64,000 nt of DNA from Bacteroides sp. M10. Lineage in GTDB: Bacteria > Bacteroidota > Bacteroidia > Bacteroidales > Bacteroidaceae. Below, in pieces: positions 10,410 to 18,569 of this stretch (the stretch's first letter is position 1; each line of letters opens with the position of its first letter). The stretch covers positions 3,802,501-3,866,500 of the forward strand of contig NZ_CP060488.1 of the NCBI RefSeq assembly GCF_014334015.1. Direction: 5' to 3'. The position numbers were made by a program, and so were the translations under genes. Below the pieces are notes generated by a model that saw only the letters and a list, made by a program, of their open reading frames with translations, ran no database searches and was not told where the DNA came from.

Positions 10410-11045
10410 TTAAGATTTTAGTTTGGCACGTACTACCTCTATAATGGCAGGCAATACAGAGATAAATATGATGGCTACAATCAGTAACTTCAGGTTTTCC
10501 TGCACAAACGGAAGGTCGCCGAAGAAATAACCAGCATAACAGAATACGGCAACCCAGAGCGCACCACCAACTAAATTATACATCATAAAATAGTAGTAAT
10601 TCATCTTTCCCATTCCTGCTACGAAAGGTGCAAATGTGCGTACTATCGGGACAAATCTGGCTAGAATAATTGTTTTCCCACCATACTTTTTATAGAACTC
10701 GTGTGTTTTCTCCAGATAACTTTGTTTGAATATCCTGGAATTGGGATTATTAAACAGCTTTCGACCGAAGAAATGTCCTATCATGTAATTGCAGGAATCG
10801 CCTAATACGGCAGCGGCAAATAAGATAATGACAAGTATATGCACGCTGATGGGCATATCGGGTAATGCTGAAATGGCTCCTGCAACGAAGAGTAAAGAAT
10901 CACCGGGAAGAAAAGGAGTGACCACTAATCCGGTTTCACAGAAGATGATAAAAAACAAGATGGCGTATGTCCAGGCATGATAATCACGCACAATCATCAC
11001 CATATATTGATCGATATGAAGTATAAAATCCAATAAAAAGTCCAT
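10410..11045 (-). CDS. DedA-family membrane protein
   Basis: A 211-residue inner-membrane protein of the DedA/VTT superfamily. It shows the family pattern: an acidic [19 protein letters not shown] segment near 35-53 and the [16 protein letters not shown] motif near 125-140, with about five membrane segments. Members are linked to lipid carrier recycling (undecaprenyl phosphate or phospholipid flipping) and membrane energetics. Substrate cannot be assigned here. It is transcribed with the same polarity as the phosphate genes but separated from them by 78 bases. Confidence 0.9.
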   Translation of the reverse strand: MDFLLDFILHIDQYMVMIVRDYHAWTYAILFFIIFCETGLVVTPFLPGDSLLFVAGAISALPDMPISVHILVIILFAAAVLGDSCNYMIGHFFGRKLFNNPNSRIFKQSYLEKTHEFYKKYGGKTIILARFVPIVRTFAPFVAGMGKMNYYYFMMYNLVGGALWVAVFCYAGYFFGDLPFVQENLKLLIVAIIFISVLPAIIEVVRAKLKS

Positions 11046-11194
11046 TTTATATACTTTGGTTATTATTGTAATGAAAGAATGTTATAGGCTTCCAGACCAT
11101 AGTGAATTCTTTTTTCACTCAAATGGTGGATGCAAACAGAAAGTGGGGCATAAAAGACTTGAATTGTCCTATGCCGAAAAAAGATATAAAATGG

Positions 11195-11626
11195 CTAAAT
11201 GAGTATGTGTCCTAATGAATAGATATGATATCTATCGGAATATTTAAAAAGATTGGTATAATATGAAAAACCTGTCCATTGATTTTTAGGAAGTTGAATC
11301 TTTAGCGAGCTTAGTATGCGGATAGTGACAGAAGGAATATTGAATCTTAGTATTTTTAAGGGAGAGAGGTGGCGGAAGGAAAATGGATTTAAAACGCCGT
11401 TATCGTTATTGTAATTTTGCTTTCCGGCGTATTCTTTTGTCTTGACTAGTTTCTGTTCTTGATCCAGTTGTATAATGCTAGCTTTAGAGGTATATGAATT
11501 GGAATAGGTTTGTATGCCGTTACTACCGGCTTCTAACCGGTATGCCTCTTGTGCTTCGTCGGAAATCAGATGGAATCCCCAACACAGAAATACGCCTAAT
11601 AGTATACAAAATATGTACTTCATCAT
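11195..11626 (-). CDS. Small hypothetical secreted or membrane-anchored protein
   Basis: 143 residues. The N-terminus (MMKYIFCILLGVFLCWGFHLI) is a single hydrophobic segment that could be a signal peptide or anchor; the rest is polar, without a recognisable domain. It contains many Ser, Tyr and Asn. No family is recognised. It stands alone between the DedA gene and the GNAT gene. Coding status rests mainly on the open frame, plausible N-terminal segment and absence of a better overlapping gene. Confidence 0.55.
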   Translation of the reverse strand: MMKYIFCILLGVFLCWGFHLISDEAQEAYRLEAGSNGIQTYSNSYTSKASIIQLDQEQKLVKTKEYAGKQNYNNDNGVLNPFSFRHLSPLKILRFNIPSVTIRILSSLKIQLPKNQWTGFSYYTNLFKYSDRYHIYSLGHILI

Positions 11627-11710
11627 AACGGCCGCAAAGGTAGAAACTATTTTTATATGAAATACATATTCACAAGCATAATTAACAATTATATCAGTGA
11701 TTACCGGGAA

Positions 11711-12157
11711 TTATTCTTTGAAGTTGCTTATCGTAAATTTCATCGGAGTATATGTTATCCCATTGGTACATTGTTTCCCGGCAATTTTATCGAAGCCCAG
11801 ACTTTGATAAAAAGGAATAGCGTATGTGGATGAATTAACCGTCATTTCATTTACCGGGCAATGCTTGATTGCAAAATTGAATAATTGTTTGCCGATGCCT
11901 TTACGGTGGTGTTCTTTTCCGATGAAGAACAGGGATAGATGCTTCCCTTCATTCTTCGTTCCCATAATGCCTACTAGATTTTCATTGTCAAAAGCCCCGT
12001 AAATCACTAATTCATTCATAAGTTGCTCACTAAAGATAAAACTTTTGAATGAATTCAAACCTTCTTCATCGAAGTCTTCCGCTCCACATTGTATATATAC
12101 CTCCAATGCTAATGAGGTAGCCCGGTCATATTCGGTCTTGTCTAATTTGCGTATCAT
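11711..12157 (-). CDS. GNAT-family N-acetyltransferase
   Basis: A 148-residue cytosolic acetyl-CoA-dependent acyltransferase. The acetyl-CoA binding loop is visible as HHRKGIGKQLFNFAIKH (R/Q-x-x-G-x-G/A type), followed by the beta-strand segment EMTVNSSTYAIPFYQSLGF characteristic of GNAT enzymes. I chose the ATG at 12157, giving MIRKLDKTEYDRA, because GNAT domains begin at that strand; the frame stays open 20 codons further upstream without a conserved feature. Substrate unknown. Confidence 0.85.
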   Translation of the reverse strand: MIRKLDKTEYDRATSLALEVYIQCGAEDFDEEGLNSFKSFIFSEQLMNELVIYGAFDNENLVGIMGTKNEGKHLSLFFIGKEHHRKGIGKQLFNFAIKHCPVNEMTVNSSTYAIPFYQSLGFDKIAGKQCTNGITYTPMKFTISNFKE

Positions 12158-12324
12158 GGCGATTGCTTTTATCATTAATCTGCCGGGAAATTTACTATTA
12201 ATTCCCGGATATAACATTGGAATATGATTTCTTTTTCTTTTTTTTGTAAAAGCTGTAGGGTATTTCCAGTCTGAGCGCTCTTATAAATAGAAACGTAATT
12301 TATTTACCTTTAAAAAGCATCAGT

Positions 12325-13584
12325 ATGAAGAATGTAGAAAAACACTTGGTTGGATGGCTGTCAGTTTGTTTGCTGCTTTGTAGCTTTCCTGTGTGGGCGC
12401 AAGGAGATGCCGGAGATTATCTAACAATCGTTGGTATGGTGAAAGACAAGCAAAATAAAAAAGCTCTGGAGAACGTAAATGTATCTGTGCATGGCAGTAA
12501 TATCGGCACTGTGACGAATGCGGAAGGAGAATTTGCTTTGAAAATCAAAAAAACAGAAGCGCCGCGCGAACTGGAGATTTCACATATAGGTTATGTAAAT
12601 AATCATATCTCTCTGGAGAAAGAAACACCCTCTAAGTTGACGGTTTGGCTGACACCTCATGCCAACCTGCTGAATGAAGTGGTGGTGTTTGCTGAAAATC
12701 CACGTATGATTGTAGAGAAGGCAATCAGTAAGATTCCTCTAAATTATAGTGATAAGCGTGATATGCTGACGGGATTTTATCGGGAGACTGTACAGAAAGG
12801 GCGTCGGTATATTGGTATATCGGAGGCTGTGATCGATGTGTCCAAAACAGCCTACACTAATAGAAATACTAATTATGACAAAGTAAGGGTGGTGAAGGGA
12901 CGTCGCCTGCTTAGCCAGAAAGCGAGTGATACATTAGCTGTCAAGGTTGTTGGCGGCCCTAACTTGAGCATCACTTTGGATGTTGTGAAGAACAAGGGAG
13001 CATTACTCGATATGGAAGAATTGAATAATTATGAGTTCTGGATGGCGGAATCCATGCTTATAGATAACCGTATGCAGTATGTTATTAATTTCCGCCCGAA
13101 GGTAATCCTCATGTATGCTCTCTTGTATGGCAAATTATATATCGATCGTGAACGCTTGTCATTTACCCGTATAGAGATGAGTCTGGACATGCAGGATAAA
13201 TCGAAGGCAACCACTGCCATTCTATATAAAAAACCTCTCGGTTTAAGATTCAAGCCGCAAGAGCTGTCCTACCTGGTCACTTATAAAGATGTGGAGGGAA
13301 AAACTTATCTGAATTATATTAGCAACACAATCCGTTTCAAATGTGACTGGAAGAAGAAACTGTTTTCCACAAGCTATACAGTAGCTTCCGAAATGGTCGT
13401 GACCGACAAGAAAGAAGGAATGTTGGAGACTATTCCCAACAAAGAAGCCTTCAGCTTGAATCAAATATTCTATGATAAAGTAGACGAATATTGGAGTCCG
13501 GACTTTTGGGGAAACTACAATATCATCGAACCTACGGAATCTTTGGAGCACGCAGTGGATAAATTAAAAAAGCAATCGAATTGA
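12325..13584 (+). CDS. Secreted CarboxypepD_reg-like domain protein
   Basis: 419 residues with a cleavable signal peptide ending near AQ (residue 26). Residues about 34-110 are a CarboxypepD_reg-like beta-sandwich (IVGMVKDKQNKKALENVNVSV, SHIGYVN), the module usually found at the N-terminus of TonB-dependent receptors. The remaining 300 residues (beginning near AISKIPLNYSDKRDMLTGFYRETV) have no recognised catalytic motif and no TonB plug or barrel. It resembles the protein encoded at 15062-16606 in both modules, so the two are paralogues on either side of an ECF sigma/FecR pair. Location is probably periplasm or outer membrane. Function unknown; a link to the sigma system is inferred from position. 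Confidence 0.8.
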   Translation: MKNVEKHLVGWLSVCLLLCSFPVWAQGDAGDYLTIVGMVKDKQNKKALENVNVSVHGSNIGTVTNAEGEFALKIKKTEAPRELEISHIGYVNNHISLEKETPSKLTVWLTPHANLLNEVVVFAENPRMIVEKAISKIPLNYSDKRDMLTGFYRETVQKGRRYIGISEAVIDVSKTAYTNRNTNYDKVRVVKGRRLLSQKASDTLAVKVVGGPNLSITLDVVKNKGALLDMEELNNYEFWMAESMLIDNRMQYVINFRPKVILMYALLYGKLYIDRERLSFTRIEMSLDMQDKSKATTAILYKKPLGLRFKPQELSYLVTYKDVEGKTYLNYISNTIRFKCDWKKKLFSTSYTVASEMVVTDKKEGMLETIPNKEAFSLNQIFYDKVDEYWSPDFWGNYNIIEPTESLEHAVDKLKKQSN

Positions 13585-13609
13585 AACAGGGATAGTTTTC
13601 TTATATTTG
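13580..13609 (+). promoter_or_regulatory. Candidate promoter of the ECF sigma/FecR operon
   Basis: ATTG at 13580, an 18-base spacer and TATATTTG at 13602-13609 match the Bacteroides primary promoter pattern, overlapping the stop of the preceding gene. The sigma gene starts 25 bases later. Confidence 0.5.
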
Positions 13610-13634
13610 AGGTCAATCATAAAGAAAAGCAAGT

Positions 13635-14186
13635 ATGCTGGATGAACTGCTCATACTAAAAAAGATAAAGGGAGGTGACATAAAAGCGTTTGAGGAACTC
13701 TTTCGCCGTTACTATTTTCCTCTTTGCTGTTATGCGGCAGGCATTACCGGGCAAATGGAAGTGGCTGAAGAGATTGTGGAGGAACTTTTTTATGTACTTT
13801 GGAAAGAAAGAGAGCGCTTACAGATCTTTCAGTCCGTTAAAAGTTACTTATATAGAGCGACTCGTAATCAATCTTTGCAGTATTGCGAACACGAGGAAGT
13901 TCGGAACAGATACCGTGAAACTGTATTGACCACTTCCAACCCAGAGCAGTCAACAGATCCTCATCAACAGATGGAGTATGAGGAATTGGAGAGATTCATA
14001 AATGGAACCCTTGAAAAGCTGCCGGTTCGCAGACGGAGGATTTTTGAGATGCATCGTCTGGAAGGGCGGAAATATGTCGAGATAGCGACGCAGCTTTCGC
14101 TTTCTGTTAAGACGGTAGAGGCTGAAATGACAAAAGCCCTCCGGACATTGCGAGAAGAAGTAGAAATTTATATTCACATGAAGTGA
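13635..14186 (+). CDS. ECF-type RNA polymerase sigma factor (FecI-like)
   Basis: 183 residues. Region 2 is visible at about 10-75 (AFEELFRRYYFPLCCYAAG, EEIVEELFYVLWKER) and region 4 at about 125-175 (LPVRRRRIFEMHRLEGRKYVEIA, SVKTVEAEMTKALRTLRE). Such factors redirect RNA polymerase and are held by an inner-membrane FecR until an outer-membrane signal arrives. The stop overlaps the start of the FecR gene by one base (TGATG), showing translational coupling. The next gene has an STN domain, as in transport-linked sigma systems, but no barrel receptor is present in this operon. Confidence 0.92.
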   Translation: MLDELLILKKIKGGDIKAFEELFRRYYFPLCCYAAGITGQMEVAEEIVEELFYVLWKERERLQIFQSVKSYLYRATRNQSLQYCEHEEVRNRYRETVLTTSNPEQSTDPHQQMEYEELERFINGTLEKLPVRRRRIFEMHRLEGRKYVEIATQLSLSVKTVEAEMTKALRTLREEVEIYIHMK

Positions 14187-15040
14187 TGAAAACAGATATT
14201 TATAAAATAAAGACAGATCAGGCGTGGAATCGATTGTATAATCGCTTGGACAATGACCGTTTACTTGCGAAAGTGGATGAAGGCCACCATACACGTAAAT
14301 ATTCACAATGGATCAGGTACGGAGCAGTTGCCGCCGTTTTGATAGGCGTCATTTGGGGAACTTTGTATTGGGTGACCGGTTCTGATAAAGAACTGGCACA
14401 GCATCTTCTTACACAGGAAAATCAAGGTGTTTCCACTTTGGCAACGACTCTCGAAGACGGTTCTGTCGTACTCTTGGCAAAAGAAACTTCCCTGTTATAT
14501 CCGAAACATTTTATTGCTGATAAACGGGAAGTGAGTCTACAGGGAAATGCGTTCTTTGACGTAGCAAAGAAGCAGGGACAACCCTTTTGGATTGATACGG
14601 AGCAAGCTAAGATTGAAGTGCTAGGTACTGCTTTCAGTGTACAAAGTGATGAAAATGCTCCGTTCCGTTTATCCGTACAAAGAGGGATAGTGAAGGTTAC
14701 TCTAAAAAAAGGAAATCAGGAGTGTTATGTAAAAGTGGGGGAAACGGTAGTAGTGCGATCACAACGATTAGTCGTTTTGGATACAGATAAGGAGAATGAA
14801 GAGTGGGGCAGCTTCTTTAAGCATATACGATTTAAAGATGAATCGTTAGCAAACATTCTGAAAGTCATGAATCTGAATTCGGATAGTTTGCAAATACAAG
14901 TTGTCTCACCGGCATTGGAGGAACGTCGGCTGACTGTCGAATTCTCTGACGAATCTTCTGAAGTTATAGCTAATCTGATAGCTAATGCGCTCGGTCTGCA
15001 ATGTATCCGGCAAGGAGATATTCTTTTATTATCGGAATAG
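14186..15040 (+). CDS. FecR-family anti-sigma factor
   Basis: 284 residues from the ATG that overlaps the sigma stop by one base; a GTG one codon upstream is also possible. One transmembrane segment lies near residues 42-63 (YGAVAAVLIGVIWGTLYWV). The periplasmic part holds the FecR beta-domain (LEDGSVVLLAKETSLLYP, VSLQGNAFFDVAKKQGQPF, TAFSVQSDENAPFRLSVQRG) and a C-terminal domain ending in LQCIRQGDILLLSE. It is expected to sequester the upstream sigma factor and receive the signal through the STN-like domain of an outer-membrane partner. Confidence 0.92.
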   Translation: MKTDIYKIKTDQAWNRLYNRLDNDRLLAKVDEGHHTRKYSQWIRYGAVAAVLIGVIWGTLYWVTGSDKELAQHLLTQENQGVSTLATTLEDGSVVLLAKETSLLYPKHFIADKREVSLQGNAFFDVAKKQGQPFWIDTEQAKIEVLGTAFSVQSDENAPFRLSVQRGIVKVTLKKGNQECYVKVGETVVVRSQRLVVLDTDKENEEWGSFFKHIRFKDESLANILKVMNLNSDSLQIQVVSPALEERRLTVEFSDESSEVIANLIANALGLQCIRQGDILLLSE

Positions 15041-15061
15041 AACTCATTAAAGTTGGGAAAA

Positions 15062-16606
15062 ATGAAACAGGCTTATCATTATCTGTCCGTTCTGCTGATA
15101 CTCTTCTTCTTCGTCGATATGATGAGAGCGGATGGAAGTGATGTGCTGGAACGTATAGTCAGACTTCCCAAGATAAAAGGTACTGTTTATTCATTGTTGA
15201 GTGATGTCTCTCAACAGTCGGGATATATGTTTATTTATGATAGTAAAGTCATTGATAATGATGCAGTAGTGAAGATAAAGGGAGGCGAACGTTCCATTCG
15301 TCAGGCAGTGTATGACATCGTAGGAAATACCAGTCTGGAGTTTCAAGTGATGGGCACTCACATCCTGATTACTCTCCCTTCGGAGAAAAAGGTACGTGTG
15401 CAACAAGGTTTTGTTCCGGAACAGATAACAAACTTTGTCATTACCGGTACTTTGCTGGATAAGGAGACAGGAATACCTATCTCTTCTGCTACTGTTGGAG
15501 TGCGAGGAACATCTATTGGCAGTATAACGAATCAGAATGGAGATTTTAAACTGTCTTTACCCGATTCTTTGAAAAATGATTCGATTACTTTTTCTCATAT
15601 AGGTTATCTTTCACAAGACATAGAGTTTGCTTTGCTGATTGGACGGCACAATATACTTAGTCTCGAACCTAAAGTTGTCCCTTTGCAGGAAGTGGTGATT
15701 CGTCGAAGTGATCCAAAGAAACTTTTGCGTGAAATGATTGAGCGGCGGAATAAGAATTATTCGCATACTCCGGTATATCTGACTGCTTTTTATCGTGAAG
15801 GAGTTCAGTTGAAAAACAAATTTCAAAACTTGTCGGAAGCTGTGTTTAAGGTTTATAAGACATCCTCATATTCTTCTGTACCGGATCAGGTGAAGTTGTT
15901 GAAGATGAGTCGGCTAAGTAATGTAGAAGCAAAAGACAGCTTGCTTGTAAAAGTAAAATCCGGAATTCAGGCTTGTATCCAAATGGATATCATCAAAGAT
16001 ATGCCCGAGTTCCTGACTCCTAGTGTAGAGAAGGGTATTTATGACTATACTTCAGAAGGAGTAACATTTTTAGAGGACCGATTTGTAAATGTGGTGCATT
16101 TTGAGCAGAAAAAGGGAATCAGCGAACCTCTTTTTTGTGGAGAGCTATTTCTTGATTCCGAGACAAGTGCTCTATTGCAAGCCCGTCTGGAAGTTCATCC
16201 TGTATATGTGAAGAATGCGGCAGGTATGTTTGTCGAAAGGCGTACGCGTAACGTGCGAATGATTCCTCAAAAGGTGGTATATACAATTTCTTATAAACCG
16301 TGGCAAGGGACTTATTATATACACCATATCCGTGGAGATCTTCATTTCAAAGTGAAACGGGCAAAAATGCTGTTCGGCAGCCGGGATCTTCATATCTGGT
16401 TTGAGATGATTACTTGTAAGGTGGATACCGAACAAGTGGTCGTATTTCCCCGTACAGACAGATTGCCCACCCGTACCATCTTCTCTGACACCTATTTCAA
16501 ATATGATGAGAACTTTTGGAAGGACTTCAACGTGATCCCATTGGAAGAGGAAATCAGTAAACTGATAGAAAAGATCTCTTTGAAGATAGAAGAAATAGGT
16601 GATTGA
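15062..16606 (+). CDS. STN + CarboxypepD_reg-like secreted protein, no TonB barrel
   Basis: 514 residues from the ATG at 15062. A signal peptide covers about 1-25. Residues about 40-105 form a secretin/TonB short N-terminal (STN) signalling domain, and about 125-205 a CarboxypepD_reg-like domain (ITGTLLDKETGIPISSATVGV, SHIGYLSQ). The remaining 300 residues match the C-terminal region of the protein at 12325-13584 (LREMIERRNKNYSHTPVYLTAFYREGV). There is no plug or 22-strand barrel. Being in one operon with the ECF sigma factor and FecR, it probably supplies the STN partner that signals to FecR. This is an inference from domain logic. Confidence 0.82.
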   Translation: MKQAYHYLSVLLILFFFVDMMRADGSDVLERIVRLPKIKGTVYSLLSDVSQQSGYMFIYDSKVIDNDAVVKIKGGERSIRQAVYDIVGNTSLEFQVMGTHILITLPSEKKVRVQQGFVPEQITNFVITGTLLDKETGIPISSATVGVRGTSIGSITNQNGDFKLSLPDSLKNDSITFSHIGYLSQDIEFALLIGRHNILSLEPKVVPLQEVVIRRSDPKKLLREMIERRNKNYSHTPVYLTAFYREGVQLKNKFQNLSEAVFKVYKTSSYSSVPDQVKLLKMSRLSNVEAKDSLLVKVKSGIQACIQMDIIKDMPEFLTPSVEKGIYDYTSEGVTFLEDRFVNVVHFEQKKGISEPLFCGELFLDSETSALLQARLEVHPVYVKNAAGMFVERRTRNVRMIPQKVVYTISYKPWQGTYYIHHIRGDLHFKVKRAKMLFGSRDLHIWFEMITCKVDTEQVVVFPRTDRLPTRTIFSDTYFKYDENFWKDFNVIPLEEEISKLIEKISLKIEEIGD

Positions 16607-16611
16607 TTTGT

Positions 16612-16642
16612 TTTGTCATTCAATGAGATTGCTGTACCTTTG
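16612..16642 (+). promoter_or_regulatory. Textbook Bacteroides promoter for the DUF4250 gene
   Basis: TTTG at 16612-16615, a 19-base spacer and TACCTTTG at 16635-16642 match the sigma-ABfr consensus exactly. It begins 5 bases after the previous stop, so the small downstream gene has its own strong start site. Confidence 0.85.
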
Positions 16643-16667
16643 CATCCGGTTTAAAAGATTGTATGTT

Positions 16668-16844
16668 ATGGAATTACCAAAAGATCCGATGATGTTGTTC
16701 AGCGTCATCAATATGAAGTTACGTGATTGTTATTCTTCACTTGACGAACTTTGTGAAGATATGAATGTGGACAAGGATGAATTAGTGAATCAGTTGAAAG
16801 CCGTGGGCTTTGAATATAGTGTAGAACACAATAAGTTCTGGTAA
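16668..16844 (+). CDS. Small DUF4250 protein
   Basis: 58 residues, MELPKDPMMLFSVINMKLRD through VEHNKFW, the whole length of the DUF4250 family, which is widespread in Bacteroidetes and Firmicutes. The pattern LDELCEDMNVDKDELVNQL looks like a small helix-turn-helix-like fold. Function unknown. The start was placed at the ATG 26 bases after the promoter -7 box; the frame is open further upstream but that part overlaps the preceding gene and promoter. A strong terminator follows, so the gene is monocistronic. Confidence 0.85.
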   Translation: MELPKDPMMLFSVINMKLRDCYSSLDELCEDMNVDKDELVNQLKAVGFEYSVEHNKFW

Positions 16845-16879
16845 TCATTTTCTTGTTTACAACTTATAGATAAACTACT

Positions 16880-16924
16880 AAAAGTGCCTTCATCGCCTTT
16901 ACAAAGGATATGGAGGCACTTTTT
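16880..16924 (+). terminator. Rho-independent terminator after the DUF4250 gene
   Basis: Stem AAAAGTGCCT paired with AGGCACTTTT and a Cys-like extended loop region, followed by TTTTATAT. It ends the monocistronic transcript 36 bases after the stop. Confidence 0.8.
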
Positions 16925-17042
16925 ATATCTTATGCGCACTTCTCTCTTACTCTTTCTTGTTAATAAAAGCAAAATGCGGATTCCCGTATTTAACTTCCCC
17001 GCTCTTCTTCGTTCTAACTAATAAAGCTCAGAAAAAGAATTG

Positions 17043-17582
17043 ATGATAAACGAGAATAAAATTCGTGAAGCTTGTGCCTCGAATCGCGAACGGGGATTCA
17101 AGATGTTGATGGACTCTTTTCAGGTACCGATATATAATTATATCCGTAGACTGGTCGTATCTCATGAAGATGCGGAGGATGTGCTTCAGGAAGTCTTTAT
17201 CCGGGTGTTCCGGCATATCGATCAGTTTCGCGAAGAAAGTTCACTGTCAACCTGGATTTACCGGATTGCCACGAATGAGAGTTTACGCTTGCTGAACGGT
17301 CGTAAAGATGAGGGAGTTGTTTCTGCAGAAGATGTTCAGGAAGAGTTGATGGGCAAGTTGAAGGCTTCCGATTATATTGATTATGAAAATGAGCTGGCAG
17401 TGAAGTTTCAGGAGGCCATTCTAAGTTTGCCTGAAAAGCAACGGCTTGTATTCAACTTACGTTATTACGATGAACTTGAATATGAAGAGATTGCCCGTGT
17501 ACTGGATAGCAAAGTGGATACACTAAAAGTGAATTACCACTATGCGAAAGAGAAGATTAAGGAATATATATTAAACAGATAG
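17043..17582 (+). CDS. ECF-type RNA polymerase sigma factor (RpoE-like)
   Basis: 179 residues. Region 2 includes VSHEDAEDVLQEVFIRVFRHIDQF (about 40-63) and STWIYRIATNESLRLL; region 4 includes LPEKQRLVFNLRYYDELEYEEIA and a recognition helix near KVDTLKVNYHYAKEK. The next gene begins one base after the stop and encodes a small membrane protein with the size and position of an anti-sigma factor. Downstream genes encode a CpxP/Spy-like periplasmic protein and an outer-membrane barrel, consistent with an envelope-stress response. Start chosen at the ATG one codon after an alternative TTG. Confidence 0.9.
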   Translation: MINENKIREACASNRERGFKMLMDSFQVPIYNYIRRLVVSHEDAEDVLQEVFIRVFRHIDQFREESSLSTWIYRIATNESLRLLNGRKDEGVVSAEDVQEELMGKLKASDYIDYENELAVKFQEAILSLPEKQRLVFNLRYYDELEYEEIARVLDSKVDTLKVNYHYAKEKIKEYILNR

Positions 17583-17583
17583 A

Positions 17584-17931
17584 ATGATGAAAAAGGATTT
17601 TGATTTTGACGATATTGGTAAACGGACACCCTACCGTACTCCTGAAGGATTCTTCGAGGATGTGCAGCGAAAGGTGATGGAGCGCGCCGGAGTGAAGCAA
17701 CAGCGGAAATCTCACATGAAGCTGATTATTTCTACGGTGATTACCATAGCAGCAGTATGGGTCGGATTTCTGTTTGTTCCATCTTTGAGACAGGCAGATG
17801 AGGTTAAAACACCTTCTTCGAAAGTATTAGCCAATGGTACGGAACCTGTAGATAAATGGATTAAAGAACTATCGGATGAGGAGTTGGAAGAGCTCGTCAG
17901 CTTCTCTGAAAATGATATATTTTTGAATTAA
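17584..17931 (+). CDS. Small single-pass membrane protein, probable anti-sigma factor
   Basis: 115 residues. The cytosolic N-terminus (about 1-43) contains PYRTPEGFFEDVQRKVMERA, one transmembrane segment spans about 46-65 (LIISTVITIAAVWVGFLFV), and a short acidic C-terminus follows (WIKELSDEELEELVSFSENDIFLN). It starts one base after the ECF sigma stop. This position and topology suggest an anti-sigma factor, although no classic zinc anti-sigma (H-x3-C-x2-C) motif is present. Function is inferred. Confidence 0.75.
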   Translation: MMKKDFDFDDIGKRTPYRTPEGFFEDVQRKVMERAGVKQQRKSHMKLIISTVITIAAVWVGFLFVPSLRQADEVKTPSSKVLANGTEPVDKWIKELSDEELEELVSFSENDIFLN

Positions 17932-17963
17932 GTAACTCAATCATTATTTTAAACGTGAAGATT

Positions 17964-18521
17964 ATGAAGACTAAATTTATTTATGTAATTTTGGCTGTTC
18001 TTTTGATGGGAAGCCAGATGACTTTGTCTGCACAGAATTCAGATAACAAAGAGAGAAAACAGCGTCCTACACAGCAGCAAATGATGCAAATGCAGGTGGA
18101 CCAGATGGTGAAAACATTGATGCTGGATGATGCAACAGCTGCTAAGTTTACTCCGGTTTATGAGAAATATCTCAAAGAATTGCGTGAATGCCGTATGATG
18201 AATCACAAGCCGAGAACAGAAAAAGCTAAGGCTACAGATGCTAATGCTAAAAAAGAACGGCCGTCCATGACTGATGACGAGATTGCGACCATGTTGCGGA
18301 ATCAGTTTACTCAAAGCCGTAAAATGCTGGATGTTCGTGAAAAGTATTACAATGAATTCAGCAAGATACTTTCGCAGAAGCAGATTCTGAAGATTTATCA
18401 GCAGGAGAAGATGAATGCTAATAAGTTTAAGAAAGAGTTTGACCGCAGAAAAGGACAGAAACCGGGACAGGGACATCACCAGGGACAAAGACCTCGCGCT
18501 CCACGTCCGGACCAGAAATAA
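17964..18521 (+). CDS. Periplasmic helical protein, CpxP/Spy-like (DUF4890 type)
   Basis: 185 residues with a signal peptide ending in SAQ near residue 24. The mature part is helical and Met/Gln/Lys-rich (RPTQQQMMQMQVDQMVKTL) with repeated LRNQFTQSRKMLDVREKYYNEFSKIL, the pattern of heavy-metal- or stress-sensing Spy/CpxP relatives. The C-terminus is basic and low in complexity (GQKPGQGHHQGQRPRAPRP). It follows the sigma/anti-sigma pair by 32 bases and is likely a target or modulator of that system. A GTG three codons upstream is an alternative start. Confidence 0.8.
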   Translation: MKTKFIYVILAVLLMGSQMTLSAQNSDNKERKQRPTQQQMMQMQVDQMVKTLMLDDATAAKFTPVYEKYLKELRECRMMNHKPRTEKAKATDANAKKERPSMTDDEIATMLRNQFTQSRKMLDVREKYYNEFSKILSQKQILKIYQQEKMNANKFKKEFDRRKGQKPGQGHHQGQRPRAPRPDQK

Positions 18522-18569
18522 AGATTAGGTTTATTTTATTATAGTTTTATTTTACTAAATCAACACAAT

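Noticed and set aside
18039..18488. 149-codon minus-strand frame over the Spy-like gene
   Set aside because: Leu/Ile/His-rich shadow of a gene with clear signal peptide and operon position.
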